From Acidobacteriota bacterium (GTDB taxonomy: Bacteria > Acidobacteriota > Terriglobia > Bryobacterales > Bryobacteraceae), in NCBI GenBank assembly GCA_947470805.1, contig CANIVU010000095.1, positions 1 through 34,451 on the forward strand: 34,451 bases of DNA. Direction: 5' to 3'. Shown piece by piece: positions 18,257 through 27,115 of this stretch. Each line of letters opens with the position of its first letter. The first letter of the stretch is position 1. The translations under genes and the position numbers were made by a program. The notes below the pieces were generated by a model that worked only from the letters and a program-made list of their open reading frames with translations, did no database searches and was not told the origin of the DNA.

Positions 18257-18610
18257 ATGAAAACCACCTTTCTCATCCTCGCCGCCGCCACCCTCTTCGG
18301 GCTGGCCGCCGAATCGGTCAACTTCCCCTTCGAAGTCAACGGGAAACAGATGCCCGCCGGGAAGTATTTGGTCCACGATGCAGGGACTCGTCACGCCCTC
18401 CGCATCTCGGAAGCAAAGACGGGCCACAGCTTCTTTGTGGTCGGCACCACGGCCAACAGCGCCGCCAAAACGATACTCAACTTCAACCGCTACGGCGACG
18501 CCTACGTCCTGACCTCGGTCACCAACAACGGCGCCGTGCTCACCGTGCCGAACTCTCGCCGGACCATTGAAACGGCCACCGAAACCGTCACCGTCGCCGT
18601 TACCGAATAA
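18257..18610 (+). CDS. Small exported protein, array copy 2
   Basis: A 117-residue paralogue of the preceding gene with the same signal peptide (MKTTFLILAAATLFGLAAES) and the signature VNFPFEVNGKQMPAGKYLVHD. By eye about 22 positions differ from copy 1. The differences cluster in the middle (residues 38-72) and at the C-terminus, while the signal peptide and the segment LTSVTNNGAVL are unchanged. It begins 16 bases after copy 1 behind AAAGGAGCATCACC. The function is unknown. Confidence 0.8.
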   Translation: MKTTFLILAAATLFGLAAESVNFPFEVNGKQMPAGKYLVHDAGTRHALRISEAKTGHSFFVVGTTANSAAKTILNFNRYGDAYVLTSVTNNGAVLTVPNSRRTIETATETVTVAVTE

Positions 18611-18622
18611 AGGAGCCACCCC

Positions 18623-19015
18623 ATGAACGCCAAAACCGCCATTCTCACCTTCGCCGCCGCCTGCGCCCTCTCGGCCGCCCCCGGCGACATCACCGCCAAC
18701 GTCCCCTTCCCGTTCGAATTCAACGGCAAGGCGATGCCGGCCGGCAACTACCAGATCCGTCCCTCCACGGACCGCCACTTTCTCGTAGCGATCCACGCCA
18801 AAGGGTCGATGTTCCTCTTCGCCGCCGAGCCCACCTCCGGCGTCACCATCGCCCAGAGCATCCTGCAATTCCAACCGGCGGCGGGCCGCTACGTCCTCTC
18901 CGCCATCGTCGACAAATCCACCGGCGCCTTCATGAAGCTCCCCGTGAGCCGCGCCGCCAAAGAAATGACCGCCCAGGCCACGCCCGTAACCGTACCCATC
19001 ACCGCCGCTGAATAA
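18623..19015 (+). CDS. Small exported protein, array copy 3 (divergent)
   Basis: 130 residues with a signal peptide (MNAKTAILTFAAACALSAAPG) and the shared signature NVPFPFEFNGKAMPAGNYQI. It is much more divergent than copies 1 and 2 but has the same strand order and a similar length. The RESF-like end is missing; it closes with SRAAKEMTAQATPVTVPITAAE. An AAAGGAGCCACCCC ribosome-binding site precedes the ATG, and it starts 12 bases after copy 2. The function is unknown. Confidence 0.78.
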   Translation: MNAKTAILTFAAACALSAAPGDITANVPFPFEFNGKAMPAGNYQIRPSTDRHFLVAIHAKGSMFLFAAEPTSGVTIAQSILQFQPAAGRYVLSAIVDKSTGAFMKLPVSRAAKEMTAQATPVTVPITAAE

Positions 19016-19026
19016 GGACAATCACC

Positions 19027-19344
19027 ATGAACCGCAGAATGCTCTTCCTCGCCATCGCCGCGGTCTCCGGACTGGCCGCGCAGACAGTCACCAGCCGCGT
19101 CACCGCGACGGTGCCCTTCCCCTTCGATTTCCAGGGAACCACCATGGCCGCCGGCCAGTACGAGGTTGTCCAGACCGCCAGCGCCTCCAACGGCCTGGTG
19201 TTTGAGAAGGCCGGTAACGGTTACTACTTCCGCGCCATGCAGGATGCGGGTACCGCGCTCGCCTACATCGTCAGCCGCACCCGCAAGCAGGTGGAACAGG
19301 CCCGGAACATGGCCCCGGAACGGGTCTACATCGCCGCCCGGTAG
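19027..19344 (+). CDS. Small exported protein, array copy 4 (divergent)
   Basis: 105 residues with a signal peptide (MNRRMLFLAIAAVSGLAAQ) and the signature ATVPFPFDFQGTTMAAGQYE, in which the usual Pro of 'MPAG' is Ala. It is the shortest copy and ends RNMAPERVYIAAR. TAAGGACAATCACC precedes the ATG, 11 bases after copy 3. The ybaK gene follows by 12 bases, so the array and ybaK are probably one transcript. The function is unknown. Confidence 0.75.
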   Translation: MNRRMLFLAIAAVSGLAAQTVTSRVTATVPFPFDFQGTTMAAGQYEVVQTASASNGLVFEKAGNGYYFRAMQDAGTALAYIVSRTRKQVEQARNMAPERVYIAAR

Positions 19345-19356
19345 TAAAATGGGGGC

Positions 19357-19836
19357 TTGGCCCTCACAAAGACCAATGCGATGCGAATTCTGGAGGGGAT
19401 GCAAATCCCCTTCCAGGTGCGTGAATACGAAGTGGACGAAGAGCACCTGGACGCGGTCACCGTGGCCGGCAAAGTCGGCCTCCCGCCCGAACAGGTCTTT
19501 AAAACCCTGCTGGTACGCGGCGACCGGAACGGCTGCTGCTTCGTGGTCATCCCCGGCAACATGGAACTGGACTTCAAGGCCCTCGCCAAGGCGAGCGGGG
19601 ACCGGAAGGTGGAGATGGTTCCGCTGAAAGAGGTAACGCCGCTCACGGGCTACAGCCGGGGCGGCGTTACCGTTTTGGGCGCCAAAAAAGAGTACCCGGT
19701 CTACGTCGACTTCACCGTAGAACTCTGGGACGTGATCTCCGTATCGGCCGGCCAGCGAGGAATCCAGCTGTTTATTGCACCGGCCGATTACCTGCGGGCG
19801 GTCCAGGGGACAACTGGAGAAATCGCCCGCTTTTGA
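19357..19836 (+). CDS. ybaK: YbaK/EbsC-type aminoacyl-tRNA deacylase
   Basis: 159 residues of the YbaK/ProX family, which hydrolyses mischarged Cys-tRNA(Pro) (trans-editing). The N-terminal KTNAMRILE matches the family start. The conserved catalytic lysine is in VFKTLLVRG (Lys49), with FVVIPGNMELDFKALAKA and LTGYSRGGVTVLG as further conserved blocks. The start is a TTG behind GGGGG; the in-frame ATG at 19381 would cut off part of the conserved N-terminus. Housekeeping function; its location after a secreted-protein array is probably incidental read-through. Confidence 0.92.
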   Translation: MALTKTNAMRILEGMQIPFQVREYEVDEEHLDAVTVAGKVGLPPEQVFKTLLVRGDRNGCCFVVIPGNMELDFKALAKASGDRKVEMVPLKEVTPLTGYSRGGVTVLGAKKEYPVYVDFTVELWDVISVSAGQRGIQLFIAPADYLRAVQGTTGEIARF

Positions 19837-19946
19837 GCGGAGACGGGCCCGGTCGCCAAGAGAGACATCGTTGGAACGACGCCCCAGATCGGGCCCTTAC
19901 CTGTATTAGCGTGAACGCCGGAAATTTGGTGACAAATAATTCAGAT

Positions 19947-22900
19947 TTACCGAATTCCCATCGTCACCGCCACGCTGGCCTGCCCGGCGACGGTCAGCAC
20001 CACCGGCACCGCACCGCCCGGCGTGATGCCGGCCGGAACCTGCGCGTTGATCTGGTAAAGCCCGGTGAATCCCGGCGCCAGACCCGCGAACAGGATCGCC
20101 GCCTCCCGGCCGCCGATGTTTACGGAGACGGGATTTGCCGTCACGGCAAGCGGCGAGAATGGCGCCGCGGCGCCCGCGGTCACCGCCGGATTGGTTCGCC
20201 CTAATCCATTGCAATAGATGACCAGAACATCTCCGGCGCCGGCCGCCCCGGCGGCGTCGGCCAGCCGCTGGCTACCATCGGAAAGCGCCCGGTAGATATG
20301 GCCCTGGCCCTGGCCGGATTGGTCCACCGTAAACACCCCGGGCCGGGCCTGGGCGATCACCAGCGGTTGGGGGGTCGTCAACGAGGTCCCTCGGCGCACC
20401 TCCAGTTGATACTCACCATCGCCCAACAATGTATAAGGAATCTGGGCATTTACCTGTCCAGGTCCTGCGAACAGGAGCGGAATGGGCTGATCGTTCAACC
20501 GGACTTCGACGTCGCCGAGAGTCGCCGGCAGCGGAAGGGCACTGGGCAGCGCATTGGCCGCACTCAGGTTCTGGCCGAACAAGGACACCAGTGTCCCTGG
20601 CGCCACCGGGACGCCGAACTGGAAGCTGGCGGCGTCCGTCAGACTGTCGGCAAAGACGAACGGGCGCTGCGCGGTGACCACGGCTCCGTTCACCTTATCG
20701 GCGCCTGCCTGCAGGAAAGTCCCGCGGCTGAAAAGGCCCAGGAAGGTCAAAGTCGCCGTGGCCTGCAGGCTGTTCGGCGTCACCGTGCCCTCCCAAACGC
20801 CGCCGCCGATATGGGTCAGGTTCACCACCTGCGAACCAAAGCCGGTGACGGCCACCGCAGCAGTACCGCCGCCTTCCGGCTGGTGGAGATTCCCGCAGCC
20901 ATCCACAACGCGGGTCGCCAAACGGACGGGCTCGCCAACTGTCACCCGAAAGTTGGCCGCCGGCGCCAGCACCTGGGGAAATAGCCCGGTGTTCGAACAG
21001 CTGGACGCAGCGCGATCCCCATCTTTACTGGTGGCCGAGGCGCTGGAGCCGACGACGGCCAGAATCGAAACGGTCCGGGCCTGCCCATCGTCCAACGTCA
21101 ACGTCACGCTGCCCCGGTAGACACCCGCCGCCAGGCCGGTCAAATCCGGCTGCACGGTCACGTGAGCCGGCGCGCCGCCGGTTACGCTGCCGCCGGCCGG
21201 GGCAAACTGTAGCCACGGCTGGCCCTCAAAGGTCGACCCGGTGGTGGAAAAGGTTCCACGGCGGTTCGTGGGCAATACCAACTCCACCTCCTGCCCGGCC
21301 ACCTCGCCCCCCACCGTGGCCGTGTAGAGAAGAGCGCTTGGGCTCACCACGGGCCCCGGGTCGCTACCCGGCGGCAGCACTTGGAGCAGCACCGTCGCCG
21401 CCTGGCTCACCGGCCCCGGCAGTCCACCGAACACCTCCAGGCGCCCGTAATGGTCGCCAACGGGGAGCGACTGCGGATCGACCCGAACCGTCACCCGATT
21501 GCCCTCGACCGTTGCCGCCAGCCACGGCGTACCGCTCACAGTGCGCGTCACCACGCTCAATCGGTCCGCACCCGCGACATAGACGAACTGCCCGCCGGGC
21601 GCCGCGCCACCCGCTACAGCGGTGAAGGAAAGTCCTGTCTGAGAGAGGGTGAGCTTGCGTGCGTTCTCATTTACGTTGAAGGCCACGTTCACACCAGCCG
21701 TAACCGTTCCGGCCGTAAAAGCAACCGCGCCGGAGTAGGTACCGGCCGCCAGGATGCCGGCCGAGGCGGTAACCGTAAAGCTGCCCGTCTGGCCTGGGGC
21801 GATCGTCAACTCGGCCGGCGAAACGGCGAGGAAAGCGCCGCGCGTCACCGCGCCACGGATCACCAGCGGCCGGCCGCCGGGGTTCGACACGGGCACAGCC
21901 TGCTGGGCGGTTTGATTGCGAAGAGCCGACATCGTCAGCCGGGCGTTGCCTGATACCAGGAACGGTTGCGTGGGCGGCGCGGGCACGCGAAGGGTGATGG
22001 GAATCACCGTCTCCCGCGGCGTGGCCGAGGCCACCGTGATCACGATCTGGGCAGCGTAGTCGCCCGCGGCGAGGCCAGCCATGTTCGTTTCATAGGACAA
22101 CACGGCCGGCAGCGTGCCACGCACCGGCACCAAAGTCAGCCACCCGGTGGCGGCACTGGTGTAGCGGACGCTAGCGTCAAACGCCAACCCGGGAATCGGC
22201 GAGGACAGCGAAATGGTCCCGCGCTGGGTGAAGTTGCCGGAGGCCGGCGTGACGGAGATCGGAGTGGTGGGAATCCGCACCGTAGGAGCGCCATTGAGAA
22301 CGAGTCGCAGACGCCCGTTGTCACGATCGGCGATCACCAGCTCTCCGGCGGAGTTGATCAGCAGCCCGCTGGGAGAGGCCACTTGGGCCGACACAGCAAA
22401 TCCGCCGTCGCCCCGGTAGGCGGCGATTCCGGTTCCGGCGTAGGTCGTGATCACACCCGACGTGCTGACCCGCCGTACACGATGGCCGTTCAGTTCCGCG
22501 ATATACAGATTCCCCGCCCCGTCGAGCGCCAACCCCGACGGCTGATTGACGGCGGCGGCCGCCGCCGGGCCGTTATCACCGGTCGAAGCCCGCTGGCCGA
22601 CGCCAGCGAAGTTCGTAGAACGCCCATCAGCTCCAATCTTTAAGACTCGGTTATTCAAGTAATCGCTGATGTAGACCGACCCATCCGCGGCTGGCGCCAC
22701 GGCGAGCGGCGTGTTCAACGGCGTCTGCACGGCGGTGAGTGAGGTGGTGGAAGTACCGGCCGTTCCCGTACCAGCGAATGTACGGACAACTCCATCGGCG
22801 CCCAGACGCCACACCTTGTGGTTCATCACATCGGCCGCATAGAGGTTCCCGGCGCTATCGAACGTCAGCCCGCGCAACCGGCCGAATCGGGCGGCGGCGA

Positions 22901-24335
22901 GAGCCGTGCCATCCCGGGTGCTGCCGCTGCAGAGGCCGGGCAAACCGGCGTGGAGGCGCACGACGCCATCGGCGCCAATGCGGCGGATGGCGCAATCGTC
23001 ATCGGCCACGTAGACAACGCCCGCCGCATCGACGGCAATGCCGTAGGGGATGCCGAAGTTAGCTTCCAGCGCCGGCTTGCCATCGGTGAATCCTCCGTTG
23101 AGCAGACCGCTCCCGGCGAAGCGCCGCAGCGTGCCCTTTGTGTCGATGCTGAAGACCACGCGAGCCGTGGAATCGGAGAAGTAGTAGGTTCCGGCGCGGC
23201 TCTGGGCCACGTAGACCGGCGTCTGGAAGTTAGCCGCTGTGGCCGGGCCGGCTTCGCCGGTGTAGAGGAGATCTGTCCCGGCGAGCGATTCGACAATGCT
23301 CGACACGCGCCGGAGGCGCCCGTTGGTGCGGTCCCCAACCAGAAGGCGGCCTTGGGAATCGATACCGAGGCGCAGTTCTGAGCTAAATAACGCCCGGTCG
23401 CGCGCGGTGCCGGTGGGCGAGTAGCCAGGGATTTCGATGTTCCCGGCGTAGGCGTCCACTGTGTTGTTGGGGCCTTGGAGGCGCCAGATGACCGGCGTGC
23501 CGAGCTGGGTGAAGTACACAACGCCGGCGGCGTCGGCAACGACGTCGACCAGGACGCCGAAGGTAGCCGATCGGGTGGAAAGCACTTCAAACCGGCCGCT
23601 GGGGGTGATGCGGAGGACAGCAACGGCCAGCGCATCGGACAAGTAGAGATTGCCGCCCTTGTCGGCCGACAGCGAGGCGACGAGGCGGAAGCGGGCAGCC
23701 GAAAGCGGACCGGTCTGCGGCGCTCCGGCCACGCCCGGGACCCCGGCGAAGAGGCGCGCTTGCGTGGAGCCGTAGTCGACACGGGCGACCGACACTTCGT
23801 CAATCGAGAAATAGACATTGTCGGTGGCATCGACGGTGATGGCGCGCGGCGCCGACAACGCGGCATCGGCCAGCGCCACGCCGTTGGCCGTCGGAATCAC
23901 CCTCCCGCCGCCTGCGAAGGTCTCGATCACGCCCGTTGGGGACACGCGGCGAATCCGCTTGTTGCCGGCGTCGACGATGTACACCGAGCCGCGGCTATCG
24001 ACGGCCACGTCGCCGGGGCTGTTCAAGCCGGCCTGCGTGGCCAGCCCGCCATCGCCGCTGTAACGGCTGAATCCGGTCCCGGCGAATCGCTCCAGCCGGC
24101 CGGCGGGCGTCAGGCGAACCACGATGTTCTGGTTGGCCAGCGAGAAGTAGATATTGCCCGCCGCGTCGGCCACCGGGCGGCCCCAGGGTCCCGGGGCGAT
24201 GGGCGTCGATGACGCGTTGACACCGCCGGCAAGCGATCCATCCGTACCCGCGAGCGTCGTGATCAGGTTGGTATTCGTCGTCTGGGCCACCAGTCCGGTG
24301 GCGAACAGCAGGGCAATCCAATGGCGAAAAGGCAT
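19947..24335 (-). CDS. Giant exported NHL beta-propeller protein with Ig-like domains and Solibacter-type C-terminal domain
   Basis: About 1462 residues from the ATG at 24335, which gives the signal peptide MPFRHWIALLFATGLVAQ; a GTG at 24356 is an alternative. The first roughly 680 residues hold many NHL-type repeats arranged as beta-propellers, for example GDVAVDSRGSVYIVDAGNKR, GLTFDSAGNLYAADVMNHK and GLALDGAGNLYIAELNGHR, each with 'VVTTFAGTG'-like blades. Several BACON/Ig-like beta-sandwiches follow (about 690-1120). The last 230 or so residues match the domain named TIGR03437 (Solibacter uncharacterized C-terminal domain): PVAPGTLVSLFGQNLS, VRLNDQPIPLLFAGPGQVNA and GDVLVIYCNGLGRTNPAV. The domain is a strong taxonomic marker. 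The protein is secreted; the ligand is unknown. It is the last gene of the minus-strand operon starting at 27576. Confidence 0.92.
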   Translation of the reverse strand: MPFRHWIALLFATGLVAQTTNTNLITTLAGTDGSLAGGVNASSTPIAPGPWGRPVADAAGNIYFSLANQNIVVRLTPAGRLERFAGTGFSRYSGDGGLATQAGLNSPGDVAVDSRGSVYIVDAGNKRIRRVSPTGVIETFAGGGRVIPTANGVALADAALSAPRAITVDATDNVYFSIDEVSVARVDYGSTQARLFAGVPGVAGAPQTGPLSAARFRLVASLSADKGGNLYLSDALAVAVLRITPSGRFEVLSTRSATFGVLVDVVADAAGVVYFTQLGTPVIWRLQGPNNTVDAYAGNIEIPGYSPTGTARDRALFSSELRLGIDSQGRLLVGDRTNGRLRRVSSIVESLAGTDLLYTGEAGPATAANFQTPVYVAQSRAGTYYFSDSTARVVFSIDTKGTLRRFAGSGLLNGGFTDGKPALEANFGIPYGIAVDAAGVVYVADDDCAIRRIGADGVVRLHAGLPGLCSGSTRDGTALAAARFGRLRGLTFDSAGNLYAADVMNHKVWRLGADGVVRTFAGTGTAGTSTTSLTAVQTPLNTPLAVAPAADGSVYISDYLNNRVLKIGADGRSTNFAGVGQRASTGDNGPAAAAAVNQPSGLALDGAGNLYIAELNGHRVRRVSTSGVITTYAGTGIAAYRGDGGFAVSAQVASPSGLLINSAGELVIADRDNGRLRLVLNGAPTVRIPTTPISVTPASGNFTQRGTISLSSPIPGLAFDASVRYTSAATGWLTLVPVRGTLPAVLSYETNMAGLAAGDYAAQIVITVASATPRETVIPITLRVPAPPTQPFLVSGNARLTMSALRNQTAQQAVPVSNPGGRPLVIRGAVTRGAFLAVSPAELTIAPGQTGSFTVTASAGILAAGTYSGAVAFTAGTVTAGVNVAFNVNENARKLTLSQTGLSFTAVAGGAAPGGQFVYVAGADRLSVVTRTVSGTPWLAATVEGNRVTVRVDPQSLPVGDHYGRLEVFGGLPGPVSQAATVLLQVLPPGSDPGPVVSPSALLYTATVGGEVAGQEVELVLPTNRRGTFSTTGSTFEGQPWLQFAPAGGSVTGGAPAHVTVQPDLTGLAAGVYRGSVTLTLDDGQARTVSILAVVGSSASATSKDGDRAASSCSNTGLFPQVLAPAANFRVTVGEPVRLATRVVDGCGNLHQPEGGGTAAVAVTGFGSQVVNLTHIGGGVWEGTVTPNSLQATATLTFLGLFSRGTFLQAGADKVNGAVVTAQRPFVFADSLTDAASFQFGVPVAPGTLVSLFGQNLSAANALPSALPLPATLGDVEVRLNDQPIPLLFAGPGQVNAQIPYTLLGDGEYQLEVRRGTSLTTPQPLVIAQARPGVFTVDQSGQGQGHIYRALSDGSQRLADAAGAAGAGDVLVIYCNGLGRTNPAVTAGAAAPFSPLAVTANPVSVNIGGREAAILFAGLAPGFTGLYQINAQVPAGITPGGAVPVVLTVAGQASVAVTMGIR

Positions 24336-24357
24336 CGTTCGACCGTAGTATGACACG

Positions 24358-25470
24358 CTATTTAGCGCGTAAATGGGCGTCCAAAGATGTCATAATCCGT
24401 TCCAGTTGGTCCGGATTACGCAGCAGATTCCGGATGCCGTACTCGCTGTGGTGTTGGTAGAACAGCTCGACGGCGTAGAGCGAAACCGAATACGCCATGG
24501 CCGCGTGGCCCGCACTCATCCGGCTCCAACTTTGCGACAGATCCGCCAGCTTCGGGAACGACTCGTCCTGGGCGGCCTTCCGAATCGCAGCCCGTTTCGG
24601 CTCGGAAAGCGTCTCCCCGCTCAACCGCTGCGCCAGTCCTTCGTGCAACCATGCCGGCCAGGTACCCAACGCCGCCACGCAGGCGTGCACCGTTTCGTGC
24701 GCCAGAGTTTTGCGCGTGGAGGCGCCGCCCGGGTCGGAGTCCATCATCGCCACTCGGATGCGCCCGTCAAACTGTCCGCCGCTCCATTCCGCCGCCCCGG
24801 TCGCGCGCAGGTAGTCCTCGCGCGTTTGCGCGATGACGGCGATCTTGTCGTCGGTCCGGCAGCCAAGTTCAAACGAAATTCGCGAGTACTCCTGCTCCAG
24901 CACGCCCAGCAGCGCCCGCGCCGTCTCGCGCGGCATCACCGCCGGGTCATACCGAAACACGAAACGCGGACTGTGCAGCGGCTCGCCCGTCTTGTCGGCG
25001 CTCAGCTCCTGCTGGATTTTGTCCAGAAACCGCTGCACCGCCGGATCCGGCTGAATGGCCAGCGCATCCTTTAACAACCCGGCCGCCTCGGCAATCCGAT
25101 CCTTCTTGTACGCCTCAACACCCGCCGCCACCAACCGCCCCATCTCCCCAGATTTTTCCTGGGTGACTGTCACCGAGGATTTGTCTGGTAGGGAGGTAGG
25201 GGTGTCGACTGAGGGGGCGTTGCGACGCGCCAGCTCCCAGGCGTCGATCCCGGCCAGTTCCGCGCCGGGCAGGAATCCGCGAACCACTTTGCCATCCTGC
25301 ACCACATCCACCGCGTAGCAGCCGTTCATGCCGAAGCGCACCGTTGCCGCCACGCCCGCCGTTAACTTTGCCACCACCGGTTCGCCGGGCTCGCACGATT
25401 CCCGCAGTTCCGCCCCGTCCTGCTTTACCGTCAAAGCAGCCACCGCGAACAGGAGTGCAATTCCGGTCAT
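24358..25470 (-). CDS. Exported gluzincin-type metallopeptidase (peptidase MA-like) with TPR-like segment
   Basis: 370 residues with a signal peptide (MTGIALLFAVAAL). An N-terminal region of about 20-90 is of unknown fold. A TPR-like helical pair covers about 103-145 (AYKKDRIAEAAGLLKDALAI). The C-terminal half is a zinc peptidase of the MA-like group. The metal site HETVH has His258, Glu259 and His262, and the third ligand Glu277 is in WLHEGLAQ, the usual arrangement of such family members. It may cleave envelope proteins; the substrate is unknown. The gene starts 31 bases after the FHA-SpoIIE gene and ends 22 bases before the NHL gene. Confidence 0.85.
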   Translation of the reverse strand: MTGIALLFAVAALTVKQDGAELRESCEPGEPVVAKLTAGVAATVRFGMNGCYAVDVVQDGKVVRGFLPGAELAGIDAWELARRNAPSVDTPTSLPDKSSVTVTQEKSGEMGRLVAAGVEAYKKDRIAEAAGLLKDALAIQPDPAVQRFLDKIQQELSADKTGEPLHSPRFVFRYDPAVMPRETARALLGVLEQEYSRISFELGCRTDDKIAVIAQTREDYLRATGAAEWSGGQFDGRIRVAMMDSDPGGASTRKTLAHETVHACVAALGTWPAWLHEGLAQRLSGETLSEPKRAAIRKAAQDESFPKLADLSQSWSRMSAGHAAMAYSVSLYAVELFYQHHSEYGIRNLLRNPDQLERIMTSLDAHLRAK

Positions 25471-25501
25471 ACCAGAATGCTACGGGCATTCCGCCACAAA
25501 G

Positions 25502-27115
25502 TCAGTCCGGCATATACCTTAGGATCAGCAGCGTCAGGTCGTCCCGCTGCGGCTCCCCGCCGGTAAACGCCGCAATGTCGGCCTTGACGGCCTCGGTCAA
25601 CGGCCCCATGTCCAACCAGAAGTTTCGCTGCAACACGGCCACCAATCGCTCCGGCCCGTACATCTCCCGCGCCGCGTTCATCGCCTCCGACACGCCGTCG
25701 GTATAGAGCGCCAACAGGTCCCCGCGGCCCATCTGCAGCGCCGCGTCCTTCCAGTTCCCCTCTTCCAACATCCCCACCGGCATCCCCGTCGGCGCCAGTT
25801 CGTAAACTTCGCCCGTCGGCTTCACCAGCAACGGGGAACAGTGCCCGGCGTTGGCCCACTGCATTGGCGCGTCCCGATAGATGGACGCCAGGAAAATGGT
25901 GGCATATTTTGCCCCGTTCGTTCGTCCCAGCAGGAAGCGGTTCAGGCGGTCCAGAATCACGGCCGGCGGAATCTGCTCGGCCGTCGACATAACGAAGGCT
26001 CCTTGCAGCAGACTGGCCAATAGCGCGGAGCTGACGCCTTTGCCGGACACGTCGGCCATGACGATGTCGTAACGGCCATCGCCGGAGGGCAGAATGTCAA
26101 AGTAATCCCCGCCCACCAGCTTGCTGGGGATCGACAGCCCGGCGGCGCGCAGCCAGCCGGTTTGCGGATACTCGGACGCCTCCGGCAGCAGGTCCTGCTG
26201 GATCGTCTGGGCGATCCGCAGTTCCTGCTCCATCTTCTGTTTCTTTCGCTCCTGGTCAAGCAGACGGGCGTTTTCCAGAACGAACGACGCTTCAATCGCC
26301 AGCGATTGCACCAGGTCGCGGCTGGTTGAGGTCAGCTCGGCATGGTGCTGCGTCGAGTCCAAATAGAGCAGCCCGATCGAATCGGCGATGGTGCCGACGA
26401 GCGCCGTCTCCGATAGATCTCCGGCGCGCACCTTGATCAACGGCACGCACAGCACGCTGCGCAGCGAGAGGTTCAGGATCGAAGAATCCAACCCGCTGAT
26501 CCCGGAATCAAAGCGCATGCTCAACAGCTCACTGCGGCTCCGTAACGCCTCGTGCAGCACCTTCGATGGGATCTCCAGCCCTTCGGAAAGCGCCTTACCG
26601 CCGGCGCCGCGCGCGATTCTCGTCTCCAGCCCATCGTCGGTGGTCAGCAGCAGAAAGCCACGATCGCAACTGGTGATATCGAGCGCCGCGTCCACCACCG
26701 AGGCCAGAACCTGATCGATCGACAGCGCCCCCTGCAGCGACCGCGCTACCTCCAACATCGACCGCAACTTCCGCAGCCCGCCGTGGTGCGCCTGCGTCGG
26801 CATCGCCGCCGGAGACTCCAGCACAAACGTCAGTTCGTAGGAGTCGTCGACTCCGAAGCGGATCACGTCGCCGGAGCGCAGCATGTGCGACTGTTCCTTG
26901 ACGCCGTTGACGTCGATCCCGTTGCGAGACCCGGCGTCTTCTACGACGAACTCGGCGCCCTCGCGGCGAATGACGGCGTGGTTGCGGGAGGCACGGTTGT
27001 CCCGCAGCACCAGATGGTTTTCCGGACTGCGGCCGATGCGAAAGGGCATCGGATCGAGCGGCACGCGAAACGCCGCCGTCCCCGGTGGCTTCACCTGCAG
27101 CGCCGCCGTCGTCAT
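25502..27115 (-). CDS. FHA-GAF-SpoIIE-type serine phosphatase
   Basis: 537 residues without a membrane segment. An N-terminal FHA domain covers about 22-98 (FRIGRSPENHLVLRDN, ASRNHAVI, DAGSRNGIDVNG). A GAF domain covers about 125-285, and a short coiled coil (LLDQERKKQKMEQELRIAQT) about 290-312. The PP2C/SpoIIE catalytic domain occupies the rest, with the metal-binding GGDYFD, MADVSGKGVSSAL, WANAGHCSPLLV and LLALYTDGVSEAMN. Phosphatases of this design commonly act on anti-anti-sigma factors in partner-switching pathways. Its start overlaps the Fur-family gene's stop by four bases. It is the second FHA protein in the window, and no Ser/Thr kinase is visible nearby. Confidence 0.95.
   Translation of the reverse strand: MTTAALQVKPPGTAAFRVPLDPMPFRIGRSPENHLVLRDNRASRNHAVIRREGAEFVVEDAGSRNGIDVNGVKEQSHMLRSGDVIRFGVDDSYELTFVLESPAAMPTQAHHGGLRKLRSMLEVARSLQGALSIDQVLASVVDAALDITSCDRGFLLLTTDDGLETRIARGAGGKALSEGLEIPSKVLHEALRSRSELLSMRFDSGISGLDSSILNLSLRSVLCVPLIKVRAGDLSETALVGTIADSIGLLYLDSTQHHAELTSTSRDLVQSLAIEASFVLENARLLDQERKKQKMEQELRIAQTIQQDLLPEASEYPQTGWLRAAGLSIPSKLVGGDYFDILPSGDGRYDIVMADVSGKGVSSALLASLLQGAFVMSTAEQIPPAVILDRLNRFLLGRTNGAKYATIFLASIYRDAPMQWANAGHCSPLLVKPTGEVYELAPTGMPVGMLEEGNWKDAALQMGRGDLLALYTDGVSEAMNAAREMYGPERLVAVLQRNFWLDMGPLTEAVKADIAAFTGGEPQRDDLTLLILRYMPD

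Larger units (their letters stand above)
17887..18610 (+). repeat. Tandem gene duplication with 370-base period
   Basis: Copies 1 (17887-18240) and 2 (18257-18610) have the same length. They share the first 40 coding bases almost perfectly, similar AAGGAGCA ribosome-binding sites, and about 80 % of residues. Both lie in the same direction within one operon, which indicates an unequal-crossover type duplication that has since diverged. Confidence 0.85.

Noticed and set aside
19837-19946. GGGCCCG/CGGGCCC arms considered as a terminator between ybaK and the NHL gene
   Set aside because: The arms are about 40 bases apart and no T-run follows, so the structure is not convincing; the gap holds nothing else I can support.
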